A program made the translations under genes and the position numbers. The notes under the pieces are model-generated. The model searched no databases and was not told the DNA's origin. It saw only the letters and a list, made by a program, of their open reading frames with translations. A stretch of 64,000 bases of DNA, from contig CAMAUZ010000007.1 of assembly GCA_945861535.1 (NCBI GenBank), positions 1 to 64,000 on the forward strand. Reading direction: 5' to 3'. This document shows, one piece after another, positions 55,870-63,532 of the stretch. The stretch is from Akkermansia muciniphila. GTDB lineage: Bacteria > Verrucomicrobiota > Verrucomicrobiia > Limisphaerales > BJHT01. Numbering within the stretch: the stretch's first letter is position 1; every line of letters starts with the position of its first letter.

Positions 55870-55916
55870 GCAACGGGTCGCGCAACCGGCGCGCTGGGGA
55901 CAGACGCGCCCTGCCC
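55870..55916. repeat. Half copy of agggcgcgtctgtcc element
   Basis: This short gap carries one arm (gcgctggggacagacgcgcc) of the inverted repeat at 43775-43857, suggesting a decayed or partial copy. Confidence 0.6.
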
Positions 55917-55959
55917 GACACTCCGCTGACGTGGGCACCGACAATTCACGGCCGCGCCT

Positions 55960-56409
55960 TCAGAAGGGATTCTCGTCAGCACGGTTCCCGGCCCGGGCGG
56001 CTTCCCAGCGGGCGTAGAGCCACTCATCGTCGAGGTCGAGGCGATCGGACCAGAACGCGTCCCACCATGCGTCGCCAAGGAGGGTGGTCATGCGGGCGAA
56101 GAGCGGCGGATGCCGGCGGGCAAGGTTGGGAACGCGACGGCGTTTGCGCGGGTGGACGCGGGCGATGTCGGCGATCAGTTCGGCCAGCGCGCGGATTTCC
56201 GGGTCGTGGTGCTGGCAGAGGATTTTCAGGCGGTCGCCGTTGCGCGCGGAGATGTTGGACTGCTCGAGAAAGTGGTGGAGTTCTTCGAGGCGGTCGCGCC
56301 AGGCGGCGGGGCGTTGCGCGCAGTCGCGGCAGACGTGGTCGCGGTGGCCGCGGCCGGAGAATTTTTCGTTGGCGCGGATTTGTCCGCAGAGGCGGCAGTA
56401 GTGGCCCAT
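55960..56409 (-). CDS. Four-cysteine zinc-ribbon protein
   Basis: A 149-residue protein starting MGHYCRLCG with a second pair VCRDC, so C5, C8, C27 and C30 can hold a zinc ion. The remainder is helical and rich in R, H and W, with no recognised domain. The frame continues upstream to 56607 but that part translates repeat sequence. It lies downstream of the SNF2 helicase on the same strand, separated by a repeat element. A role in nucleic-acid binding is possible but unproven. Confidence 0.6.
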   Translation of the reverse strand: MGHYCRLCGQIRANEKFSGRGHRDHVCRDCAQRPAAWRDRLEELHHFLEQSNISARNGDRLKILCQHHDPEIRALAELIADIARVHPRKRRRVPNLARRHPPLFARMTTLLGDAWWDAFWSDRLDLDDEWLYARWEAARAGNRADENPF

Positions 56410-56476
56410 GATCGTGACCGTGGCTTCCGCAGGTGGCGGGTGGGAATCGATGGGGGTCAGTTCGAGGGGAGAATTT

Positions 56477-56729
56477 GAACCACGGATGGACACGGATGAA
56501 CACGGATGGGGAAGGGCGCTCGCCGAAGGCGCGCCACTTTTGGAGTGCGGTGACTTGTCACCGCTTTTGCGCAGGCGACTTGTCGCCGTCGAGCTTCCGA
56601 GCGGCACCGGTCACGCGGGCGCGCTGGCGCTGGCGCGAGCCGTGAACGCCCCATTCCTCGCCGACGCCTCCCGCAGTTTGACGGCGACAAGTCGCCTTGG
56701 GAAAGCGGTGACAAGTCACCGCACTCCAA
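56477..56729. repeat. gacttgtcaccgc element, copy 2
   Basis: Layout matches 49963-50240: 'cacggatg' phrases (56477-56512), an outer pair ttggagtgcggtgacttgtc (56539) with complement ending 56729, an inner gcgacttgtcgccgtcgag pair, and the shared core ctggcgcgagccgtgaacgc. The distal parts of the core differ between copies. Confidence 0.85.
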
Positions 56730-56785
56730 AGCTGCCGCCCCACGCTTTCGCAGCGGTGCTGCGGATGGGTTGGCGGATTCTCCGG

Positions 56786-59653
56786 TCATAGTTTTTCGAG
56801 GCGGCTGGTGAGGGGCTGCCACGGTTGATCGTTGCTGGCGACGAATTTTCGGAGCAGTGGCAGGGCATCGCTCCAGAGGTGGGACAGGGGCGGAAGGAGG
56901 GCGTCGTCGAGGGTCGCGGGTTCGGGGAAACGGTTCGCCACGGCGAGGGCGCGGGCGAGGGTGTGGGCGGCTTCGAGCAGGGTGGGCCGCGCTTCGGCAG
57001 CGAATCCGGTGGTGCCGAGGACGGTGGCCATTTTCAATTTGCGCGCGGCGTGGACGCGGTGGGCGGCGACTTTTTCCAACTCGGCGGCGGTGAGCGGGGC
57101 CGGCGCGGCGGCGGGGGCGTCCGCGGGGAAGAGGGGCCGCGTCGCGCGGGTGGTGGGCGCGATGAGGCCCGCGTCGATGAGGCGTTGCAGGGCTTCGTCG
57201 GTGGCGCGGTCGATGATCTCGAGGCGCACGGGGGCGAGCGGGTCCGTGTCGTTGAAATACTCGGCGTGCAACTCGGTGAGGCGGGGACGCCACTGGGCGG
57301 GATTGCCGTCCACGACGACGTAGAGGACGGAGTGCGCGCCGGCCTGCGGGTAGCGCTCTTCGCAGCGGACGAGCGCGCCGTTGATGCGTTCGCCGGCGGC
57401 GCGGGCGAAGCCGAGCGCGCGGTCGGCGGGGAGGGGAGATTTGAGATTTGAAATTGGAGATTTCAGATCGGGGGCACCGGGCGCGGTGGGCTTGATGCCG
57501 AGTTGTTCGAGTTTCTCGAAGAAGGCCTGGCGGCCGGTGCGGAGCTTGATGGCGGCGAGATCGCCGCGGTGATCGAGCACGCCGTCGGAGAGGGCCTGCT
57601 TGTGCGCGAGGGTTTCGAGCATGCGCTCCTCGATGGTTTTTTCGGCGACGAGATTGATGACGGTGACGGGCTGGGTCTGGTGTTTGCGCCAGGCGCGGGC
57701 GATGCGTTGCTCGAGTTTGGCGGGGTTCCAGGGGAGGTCGCAGTTGATGACGACGCTGGCGTTTTGGAGGTTGAGGCCGGTGCTGCCGCTGTCGGTGCTG
57801 AGGAAGACGCGGCAGTTCGGATCGGATTTGAAGGCGTTGATTTCGGCGCGGCGGCGGCGTTGCGGGACCGAGCCGGTGTGCCACGCGAAGCCGAGGTCGA
57901 GGCGTTCGCAGAGGTCGCGCACGAGTTCCAACATGCGCTCCCATTCGCTGAAGACGATGAGTTTCACGCCGGGATTGTCGCGGCATTCCTCGAGGATTTT
58001 TTCCAGCTCGGGCAGCTTGGCGCACGAGCGGTCCTCGGGGTTGAGGATGTAGTTGGTGTCGCAGGTCATGCGCATCATGCCGAGGGTGCGGAGGAGTTTG
58101 TCCTGCTCCTGCTGGGAGAGCGGGCGGCGTTGGGCGACGGCGGCGAGGCGGGCGACGATGGCTTCGTAATTTTCGTATTCCACCTTTTGCGGCGCGGTGA
58201 GGGGGACGAAGAAGTTGCGGTCGGTGCGCGCGGGCAGCTCGGTCTCGACATCGCTCTTGCGGCGGCGGAGCAGGCAGGGGCGGATGCGGTCCTGGAGGCG
58301 GGCGAGGTTGCGGTAGCCGCTGGGGCGGCCGCGGTCGTCGAGGTCGTAGTACTCGCGGTTGAAGCGGAAGAGCGGGCCGAGCAGCGCGGGATCGAGGAAA
58401 TCCATCAGGGAATAAAGCTCGTCGATGCGGTTCTCGATGGGCGTGCCGTTGAGGATGAAGGCGTGGCGGCTGCGGAGGCGCTTGATGGCCTGGGTGGTTT
58501 TGGCGCTCCAGTTTTTGATCCGCTGGGCTTCGTCGAGCACGACGATGTCGGGCTGGAGGCGCTGGTTCACTTCGAGCGAATCGGCGAGCATCTGCTCGTA
58601 GTTGACGATGGTGAAGAAGGGGGCGTTGGCCGCGGCGGGTTGCGCGTTGAGCGAGCGGTTCGCGCCGGCGGCGTCGTAGGCTTTGAGGCGCTCGAAGCGG
58701 GCACCGAAGACGAGTTGATAGGGGAGGTCGGTGAAGCGCTGGATTTGCTCCTCCCACTCGGTCTTGAGCGAGGCGGGCGTGACGACGAGGACGCGCCGGG
58801 CCTGGCCGAGACGATGCAAAAGCGCGCAGGCGGCGATGGCCTGAATGGTTTTGCCGAGGCCCATTTCGTCGGCGAGGAGCGCGCGCTCGGTGAAGGCGAG
58901 GTGCAACATGCCGTCGCGCTGGTAGGGGAATAGCGGGACCTTGGTTTCGTGCGCGGGCCATTCGCCGCTCTGCACTTTGAGTTCGTACTCGCGGCGGAGT
59001 TGTTTGCGCTCGACGGCGCGGCGGCGGGCTTCGAGCCAGGGGGCGATTTCCTGCGCGAGGCGGAGATCGGGGAGGCTGTCGAGCGCGAGGGCGGAGAGCG
59101 CGGCGACGGCGTCCTCGGGGGAGCTGTCGCGCAGACGGCCGTCGTCACCGAACCATTTTTTCAAACCGCGCGGCAACGGGCCGGTGGCGCAGTGGGCGCG
59201 GAGGGTTTCGGCGGCGGGGTCGAGGAGGATTTCGATGCGGGGCGAACCGGTGGCGGTGGCGGATTTGAAAAGACGCTTGAAACGCGCCTCGAGGTGCGCG
59301 AGCACGGCCTCAATGTGCTTGCAGGTGCCGAGACCGTTGATGCGGAAATCGACGCACTGACAGGAACACTGGCGCTGGGCGGGGTCGCGGACCTCGACGA
59401 CGTAGGCCATGCCGCTGCCGGAGTTGACGCGGAAGTTGGAGAAGATGGGATGGCGGGCGTCGAGGTTGGTGATGGCGAAGGACTCGTTCTGCGCGCGCCA
59501 GCGGCGGCGGTTGATTTCGTCTTCGTCGGAGGTGCGCCAATTGTGGGCGGAGGGGGCTTCGAGCGGGCGGGCTTTGTTTTTTTGGCGGACATGCGCGCGG
59601 ATGATCCGGTGCGACGGGGGCAAGTCAAACGTGAGTTGTTGGGGGTTGTTCAC
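56786..59653 (-). CDS. SWIM/SNF2-family helicase
   Basis: A 955-residue SNF2 ATPase from a GTG start (59653). Near residue 95 is a SWIM-type zinc motif (CSCQCVDFRINGLGTCKHIE). The helicase core follows: LFPYQRDGMLHLA, DEMGLGKT (Walker A), VVTPASLKTEW, DEAQRIKN (DEAQ-box), LNGTPIENR, and in the second lobe STDSGSTGLNLQNA and WNPAKLEQRIARAWRKHQTQ. A C-terminal domain of about 270 residues is unassigned. Such proteins remodel protein-DNA complexes and associate with RNA polymerase (RapA-like) or repair. The start is uncertain because upstream frame is repeat; no ATG precedes the conserved part until about 59411. Confidence 0.88.
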   Translation of the reverse strand: MNNPQQLTFDLPPSHRIIRAHVRQKNKARPLEAPSAHNWRTSDEDEINRRRWRAQNESFAITNLDARHPIFSNFRVNSGSGMAYVVEVRDPAQRQCSCQCVDFRINGLGTCKHIEAVLAHLEARFKRLFKSATATGSPRIEILLDPAAETLRAHCATGPLPRGLKKWFGDDGRLRDSSPEDAVAALSALALDSLPDLRLAQEIAPWLEARRRAVERKQLRREYELKVQSGEWPAHETKVPLFPYQRDGMLHLAFTERALLADEMGLGKTIQAIAACALLHRLGQARRVLVVTPASLKTEWEEQIQRFTDLPYQLVFGARFERLKAYDAAGANRSLNAQPAAANAPFFTIVNYEQMLADSLEVNQRLQPDIVVLDEAQRIKNWSAKTTQAIKRLRSRHAFILNGTPIENRIDELYSLMDFLDPALLGPLFRFNREYYDLDDRGRPSGYRNLARLQDRIRPCLLRRRKSDVETELPARTDRNFFVPLTAPQKVEYENYEAIVARLAAVAQRRPLSQQEQDKLLRTLGMMRMTCDTNYILNPEDRSCAKLPELEKILEECRDNPGVKLIVFSEWERMLELVRDLCERLDLGFAWHTGSVPQRRRRAEINAFKSDPNCRVFLSTDSGSTGLNLQNASVVINCDLPWNPAKLEQRIARAWRKHQTQPVTVINLVAEKTIEERMLETLAHKQALSDGVLDHRGDLAAIKLRTGRQAFFEKLEQLGIKPTAPGAPDLKSPISNLKSPLPADRALGFARAAGERINGALVRCEERYPQAGAHSVLYVVVDGNPAQWRPRLTELHAEYFNDTDPLAPVRLEIIDRATDEALQRLIDAGLIAPTTRATRPLFPADAPAAAPAPLTAAELEKVAAHRVHAARKLKMATVLGTTGFAAEARPTLLEAAHTLARALAVANRFPEPATLDDALLPPLSHLWSDALPLLRKFVASNDQPWQPLTSRLEKL

Positions 59654-59693
59654 GGGTTGTTCACCAACGCAGATTGGTGAATGCGGGCACGGA

Positions 59694-59911
59694 ACAGAAC
59701 ACCGCAGAGATCGGAAGGGACGCAGAGAAGACCCGGTGGGGTGGGTTCCCAAGTTTATGTTGCAGGTGCAACACGAACTTGGTCGGGGCGTTGCACAGGG
59801 CGTGGGGCGGAGTCTTGGTTTGGGGAGCAAATGCCGGAGATTTCCCGCAGATTCAGGGCGACCACAGATTGGATCTCCCATCTGTGGTCGGCCTGAATCT
59901 GCGGGAAATTT
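59694..59911. repeat. Two repeat families upstream of engB
   Basis: Bases 59697-59729 match the accgcagagatcggaag arms at 7447-7553. Bases 59839-59872 and 59880-59911 are a close inverted pair (tttcccgcagattcagggcg... and complement), single arms of which are found at 24357 and 35029. The rest of the gap to 60048 holds no recognisable gene. Confidence 0.75.
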
Positions 59912-60048
59912 TTGGTGGTTCGTGGCACCGATCTTCGGTTCGCCCGCGGGGCGGCGGGTTCTCCCGGTGGCGGGCGAAGATGGTTGTATCGGGGAAGGGG
60001 ATTAGCTGCGAGAGTCAGGCGTTGGTTTCGGATTCTTGATTTCTGCTT

Positions 60049-60759
60049 ATGAACATTGCCTCCGCCATTTTTGACCGCAGCGCGCCGGATCTGGGTTCGT
60101 GTCCGGATGAGTCGCTGCCTGAGTTTGCTTTCATCGGGCGGTCCAACGTCGGCAAGTCGTCGTTGCTGAACATGCTGGCGGGCAAGCGGGATCTGGCGCG
60201 CGTGTCCAAGACCCCGGGGTTCACGAAGATGATCAACATTTTCACGATGAACAAAACGTGGCGGCTGGTGGATTTGCCGGGCTACGGGTTCGCCCAGGTG
60301 GCGCGGGCGGACAAGGCCAAGTTCAATCAGGCGGTGGCTGATTACCTGGAACATCGCGCGAATCTTTGCTGCGTTTTCACGCTGATCGATTCGTCGCTGC
60401 CGCCGCAGAAGCTGGACCTCGAGTTCGTGGAATGGCTCATCGACAGCGCCATCCCGTTTGTCCTTGTCTTCACCAAGACCGACACGGTCAAGCCCGCCGT
60501 GGTGCAGGCGAACATCGCGGCATTCACCGCGCGGATCACGGAATGGAGCGAGTCGCTGCCGGAGATTTTTACCTGTTCGGCGACGACGCGGCAGGGCCGG
60601 TCGGAGCTGCTGGCATTGATCGCAGAGACCGTGGCGGCGGAGCGCGGAGAGGAATCGGTGGATGCGGGAGAGCCGACGGATGACGCGCCAACCGCAGGTC
60701 AAAAGCCAGGCAACCAAGGTACTCAGGTCCGGCGTCCCAATCCTGCACGGCCGTGGTGA
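60049..60759 (+). CDS. Ribosome biogenesis GTPase EngB (YihA/YsxC)
   Basis: A 236-residue GTPase with G1 FIGRSNVGKSS, G3 LVDLPGYGFA, G4 FTKTD and a G5-like CSATT. It matches EngB, an essential factor for 50S ribosome assembly. The N-terminal YAxS-type segment is recognisable (SAPDLGSCPDESLPEFAFIG). A C-terminal tail of about 45 residues (ESVDAGEPTDDAPTAG...) exceeds the usual length. ATG 60049 is the natural start. Confidence 0.93.
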   Translation: MNIASAIFDRSAPDLGSCPDESLPEFAFIGRSNVGKSSLLNMLAGKRDLARVSKTPGFTKMINIFTMNKTWRLVDLPGYGFAQVARADKAKFNQAVADYLEHRANLCCVFTLIDSSLPPQKLDLEFVEWLIDSAIPFVLVFTKTDTVKPAVVQANIAAFTARITEWSESLPEIFTCSATTRQGRSELLALIAETVAAERGEESVDAGEPTDDAPTAGQKPGNQGTQVRRPNPARPW

Positions 60760-60779
60760 AGGTGGAGTGGTCGCAAGGC

Positions 60780-61243
60780 TCAGACCTCCTGAACTCTGCG
60801 GAAAGTCGATGACCGCAACGCGGTGAAGTGTCGGCGCGGGGTGATGCCGGGGTTCGTGGGTTTCGGTGCGGTTGAATTCGGTGCCGAGGTGTTCGCTGAG
60901 CGCGTTGGGCGCGAGGTGCCCGGGCCGTGCCGTTCGCTGCGCAGTTCCGTGCCGGTGACGTCCGGCCGCAGGTTGATGGTGCTGGCGAAGAGGGCGCGCA
61001 CGAGGCCGCGGACGTCGTCGTGGCGGCGCATTTTCTCGCGCAAGAGGGTCACCGGGGCGCTTGTGGCTTGGCGGCGATGAGTTTGATGGGGGCGAGGAAC
61101 TGGTTCCGCCCGGCCCGCAGTTGCGCCTCACGTGGTTCGGGGGGCAGGTCTTTCATTTTCACATGCCGGGGACTGGCCTTGACGTTGCGTTTTGAGGCCG
61201 GTGAGGCGCGCCTGCCGGGCTTCGATGGCATTGTTACGGCCAA
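60780..61243 (-). pseudogene. Decayed transposase remnant
   Basis: Minus-strand frames carry pieces, in order, of a transposase C terminus: MKDLPPEPREAQLRAGRNQF, APIKLIA, then, after a frame break, VTLLREKMRRHDDVRGLVRA and LFASTINLRPDV, then, after another break, LSEHLGTEFNRTETHEP. The order LPPExRxxQL ... IKLIAYRAET ... LLRE ... LFxTxADLRPD ... LNATET is one I recall from DDE-type transposases. Frameshifts and a missing N terminus show it is dead. It sits between engB and a coiled-coil gene and explains most of that gap. Confidence 0.55.
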
Positions 61244-61335
61244 GTTTGCCGGGACGCGCCGCGCGCGGCGCCCTCTCCACCGCCGTTTTTAATCCGTTTC
61301 TTTACACTCCCAAACGCGCTGTCTAAGGTCCGCTC

Positions 61336-62016
61336 ATGCCGTCGGAAATTGATACCGCCGATTTCGTTGAAGCCGAACTTACGACGCGTTCCACCGCCGT
61401 CGCCCAGCACCCTGCCCACATGTCCGCCAACGATCCCCCGCCGGGCAAGCCGCTGCCCACCCGCCAGGAACTGGATCACGACATCAACACCACCCAATCG
61501 CGCCTCGCCGACCTCCGCCAGCAGCAGGAGCAGATCGAACGCGAGCGCGCCGCGCTCGAGGAATTCCGCCGCCGCCAGAGCGAGTTCCTGAATGGTCGCA
61601 CCGAGATGTCCCAGCACCTCATCCGCGGGCTCGGCCTGCTGACGGACGCCGAGCAAAAATCCCGCCGCGACGCCGAGCAGATGGCCCGGACCATCGCCGA
61701 TCTCCGTGACAAGCTGGAAAAAATCGCCGCCCTGCGCGAGGAGACGTGGACGCAGGAAGTGTGGAACACCGAGCTGACCCGCGCGCTGACCACGCTCGAA
61801 AACGCCCGCATGGAATGGAACACCGCGCTCAGCCGCTGGCCCATGCTCTCCGGCACGCCCGAGAATCCCGCTGGCGCGCCGCTCCCCAGTCCCGCCGAGG
61901 CGTCGTTGCTGCGGCCCCGCAATTTTTTCGAACTCTGCCGGCTCGGCCTGGCGATGACCTGGCCGGTCGCCGCCGTGGGGGTGCTGATCCTGCTCGTGCT
62001 GCTGCTGAGGAAGTGA
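61336..62016 (+). CDS. Coiled-coil tail-anchored protein
   Basis: A 226-residue protein of unknown function. Residues about 45-150 are a charged coiled coil (QSRLADLRQQQEQIERERAA, then LREETWTQEVWNTELTRALT). The C terminus is a single membrane helix (AMTWPVAAVGVLILLVLLLR) with only two residues after it, so it is probably tail-anchored with the coil in the cytoplasm. ATG 61420 is an alternative start. Thirteen bases separate it from the next, similarly built gene; they are probably co-transcribed partners. Confidence 0.65.
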   Translation: MPSEIDTADFVEAELTTRSTAVAQHPAHMSANDPPPGKPLPTRQELDHDINTTQSRLADLRQQQEQIERERAALEEFRRRQSEFLNGRTEMSQHLIRGLGLLTDAEQKSRRDAEQMARTIADLRDKLEKIAALREETWTQEVWNTELTRALTTLENARMEWNTALSRWPMLSGTPENPAGAPLPSPAEASLLRPRNFFELCRLGLAMTWPVAAVGVLILLVLLLRK

Positions 62017-62029
62017 ACCTTCGCCCGCC

Positions 62030-62557
62030 ATGGGATGGTTCAAGAAAAAGCTCGATCCCATCGCGGCCCGCGAGCAGGAGCTGGAGAAGAAGCTCGCGGA
62101 GTTGCGCTCCCAGATAAAGCAGCTCGACGCCGAGGCGCGCGGCGTTCCCCGTCCCCGCGTGCGCTCGACCGCACGCCCCAACGCTCCGCCCCCGCCCCCG
62201 CGCCCCGCCGTCGAATCCCCGCCGCCACCGCCGCCTGCCGATCCGGTTTTTGAGCGGGTGGAACTCGACCACGGCAAACGCAAGGAACCGGTGGTCACCC
62301 GCGAGCACTTCAATGAACAGGGCCTGCGCAAATACGATCTGCTCGCCGCCTGGCAGCGGGTCGCGGGCTTTTTCCGCAAGACCGAAACGCCCAGCAGCAA
62401 TCCGAAGCTGATCAAGTTTCTCGCCGCCGGCCGCGTGGACGGACTCAAGACATTGCGCGTCGAGAAGCGCGTGGCACGCCGCCGGTTCATCGCGTTTTTC
62501 GTGATCTTGCTGCTGCTCCTGCTCGGGATTTTCTCCGCGTTCATGCGGAACCGCTAA
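62030..62557 (+). CDS. Second coiled-coil tail-anchored protein
   Basis: A 175-residue protein with a short N-terminal coiled coil (REQELEKKLAELRSQIKQLD), a proline-rich middle (PPPPPRPAVESPPPPPPAD) and a C-terminal membrane helix (FIAFFVILLLLLLGIFSAFM). It resembles the upstream protein in design but not in sequence. No family recognised. The pair may form a membrane-bound complex. Confidence 0.65.
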   Translation: MGWFKKKLDPIAAREQELEKKLAELRSQIKQLDAEARGVPRPRVRSTARPNAPPPPPRPAVESPPPPPPADPVFERVELDHGKRKEPVVTREHFNEQGLRKYDLLAAWQRVAGFFRKTETPSSNPKLIKFLAAGRVDGLKTLRVEKRVARRRFIAFFVILLLLLLGIFSAFMRNR

Positions 62558-62592
62558 ACTGCCGGGGGTCGCGTTGACGAGCACTGCTGCCA

Positions 62593-63321
62593 ATGAAAAA
62601 GACAACTGAGCACCGCAACGCCACCGCCCGATTTTCGCCGCGGTCCCGCGCGTTGATTGAAACTGCGGACGGCGGTTTCACCGCCGAGTTCTCCCCGCTC
62701 GGGTTGGCGCGACTCAGTTTTCCGGGCGGGTCCGGAAACTTGCCGTTGACCGCGGCGGAGCGCCGATCTCCGATCCGGCGCGAGGGTGGCCAAAACTCGC
62801 TGCTCGCCGGGTCGGAGACCGGCGCTCCGGAGGCCGCTTCGAGCGGCGTCCCCACCGACGCTCACGTTGTGGCAACCCCGCCGCCGTCCGCGTGGCTGAA
62901 ACAAACGCGCGCGGCCATCGAGGCGGTGCTTGCGGGCCGTGCGCCGCGGGTTTTTCCGCCGCTGGATCTTGCGTGCGGCACGCCGTTTCAGCGGTTGGTG
63001 TGGCAGGCGTTGCGGGAGATTCCCGTGGGCGAAACGCGCACCTACGGCGAGATCGCGCGGGACATCGGACGCCCGCGCGCGGTGCGCGCGGTGGGCGCGG
63101 CGTGCGGCGCGAACCCGGTGCCGCTGCTCGTGCCCTGTCACCGCGTGCTGGCCGCCAACGGCAAGCTCGGCGGCTTCTCCGGCGGCCCCGAGTGGAAGCC
63201 CCGGCTGCTGCGCCGCGAGGGGAGCTGGGGCGCGTCCAGAAACCAAAAACCGATTTTCAACCACGGATCGACACGGATGGGCGAGGCGAAGGTGCAGCGC
63301 CCGTTTTCCGTCGGTGAGTGA
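62593..63321 (+). CDS. Ogt-type O6-alkylguanine-DNA methyltransferase with internal repeat
   Basis: A 242-residue DNA repair protein. The C-terminal catalytic domain has FQRLVWQALREIPVGETRTY, GxIARDIGRPRAVRAVGAAC and the active-site PCHRV (C182), which accepts alkyl groups from O6-alkylguanine. The N-terminal ribonuclease-H-like half is interrupted by about 40 residues (50-88) that translate an inserted palindrome (62757-62828). The C terminus runs about 25 residues past the fold by translating a 'cggatcgacacggatgggcg' phrase. The catalytic domain looks intact, so activity is likely. Confidence 0.87.
   Translation: MKKTTEHRNATARFSPRSRALIETADGGFTAEFSPLGLARLSFPGGSGNLPLTAAERRSPIRREGGQNSLLAGSETGAPEAASSGVPTDAHVVATPPPSAWLKQTRAAIEAVLAGRAPRVFPPLDLACGTPFQRLVWQALREIPVGETRTYGEIARDIGRPRAVRAVGAACGANPVPLLVPCHRVLAANGKLGGFSGGPEWKPRLLRREGSWGASRNQKPIFNHGSTRMGEAKVQRPFSVGE
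62757..62828. repeat. Palindromic element inside ogt frame
   Basis: Arms ggagcgccgatctccgatcc (62757) and ggtcggagaccggcgctcc (to 62828) form the same 72-73-base inverted repeat as at 52632-52704. It keeps the reading frame open and encodes a RRSPIRREGGQNSLLAGSET-like linker. Confidence 0.85.
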
Positions 63322-63399
63322 AGGAGCAAAACGCTGAATTCAGTCGTGTTTACTGGGGTTTGCACTGATCGCGCGATGCGGACCCAGGAAGCAGTTTAG

Positions 63400-63498
63400 A
63401 ACCACTAACCGGCGCTAACTGGCACTAATGGGAACCAATCCAAGTCATAGCCCGGGAGTGAATTTAGTTTCGGTTTTATTAGTGCCGGTTAGTGGTTT
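63400..63498. repeat. TTAGTGCC inverted repeat, copy 3
   Basis: Left arm 63400-63432 (accactaaccggcgctaact...) and right arm 63478-63498 (attagtgccggttagtggtt) match copies 1 and 2 but the right arm has lost a unit. The loop is unrelated to theirs. Confidence 0.88.
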
Positions 63499-63532
63499 TC
63501 ATTCAGTCGTCCCGGGGAGGGCGGGATTTCGG

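Noticed and set aside
57503-58933. 476-codon plus-strand open frame opposite the SNF2 gene
   Set aside because: It is the complement of a gene with clear helicase motifs on the minus strand, and its translation is glycine/valine/alanine-biased without family features. It is a high-GC shadow.
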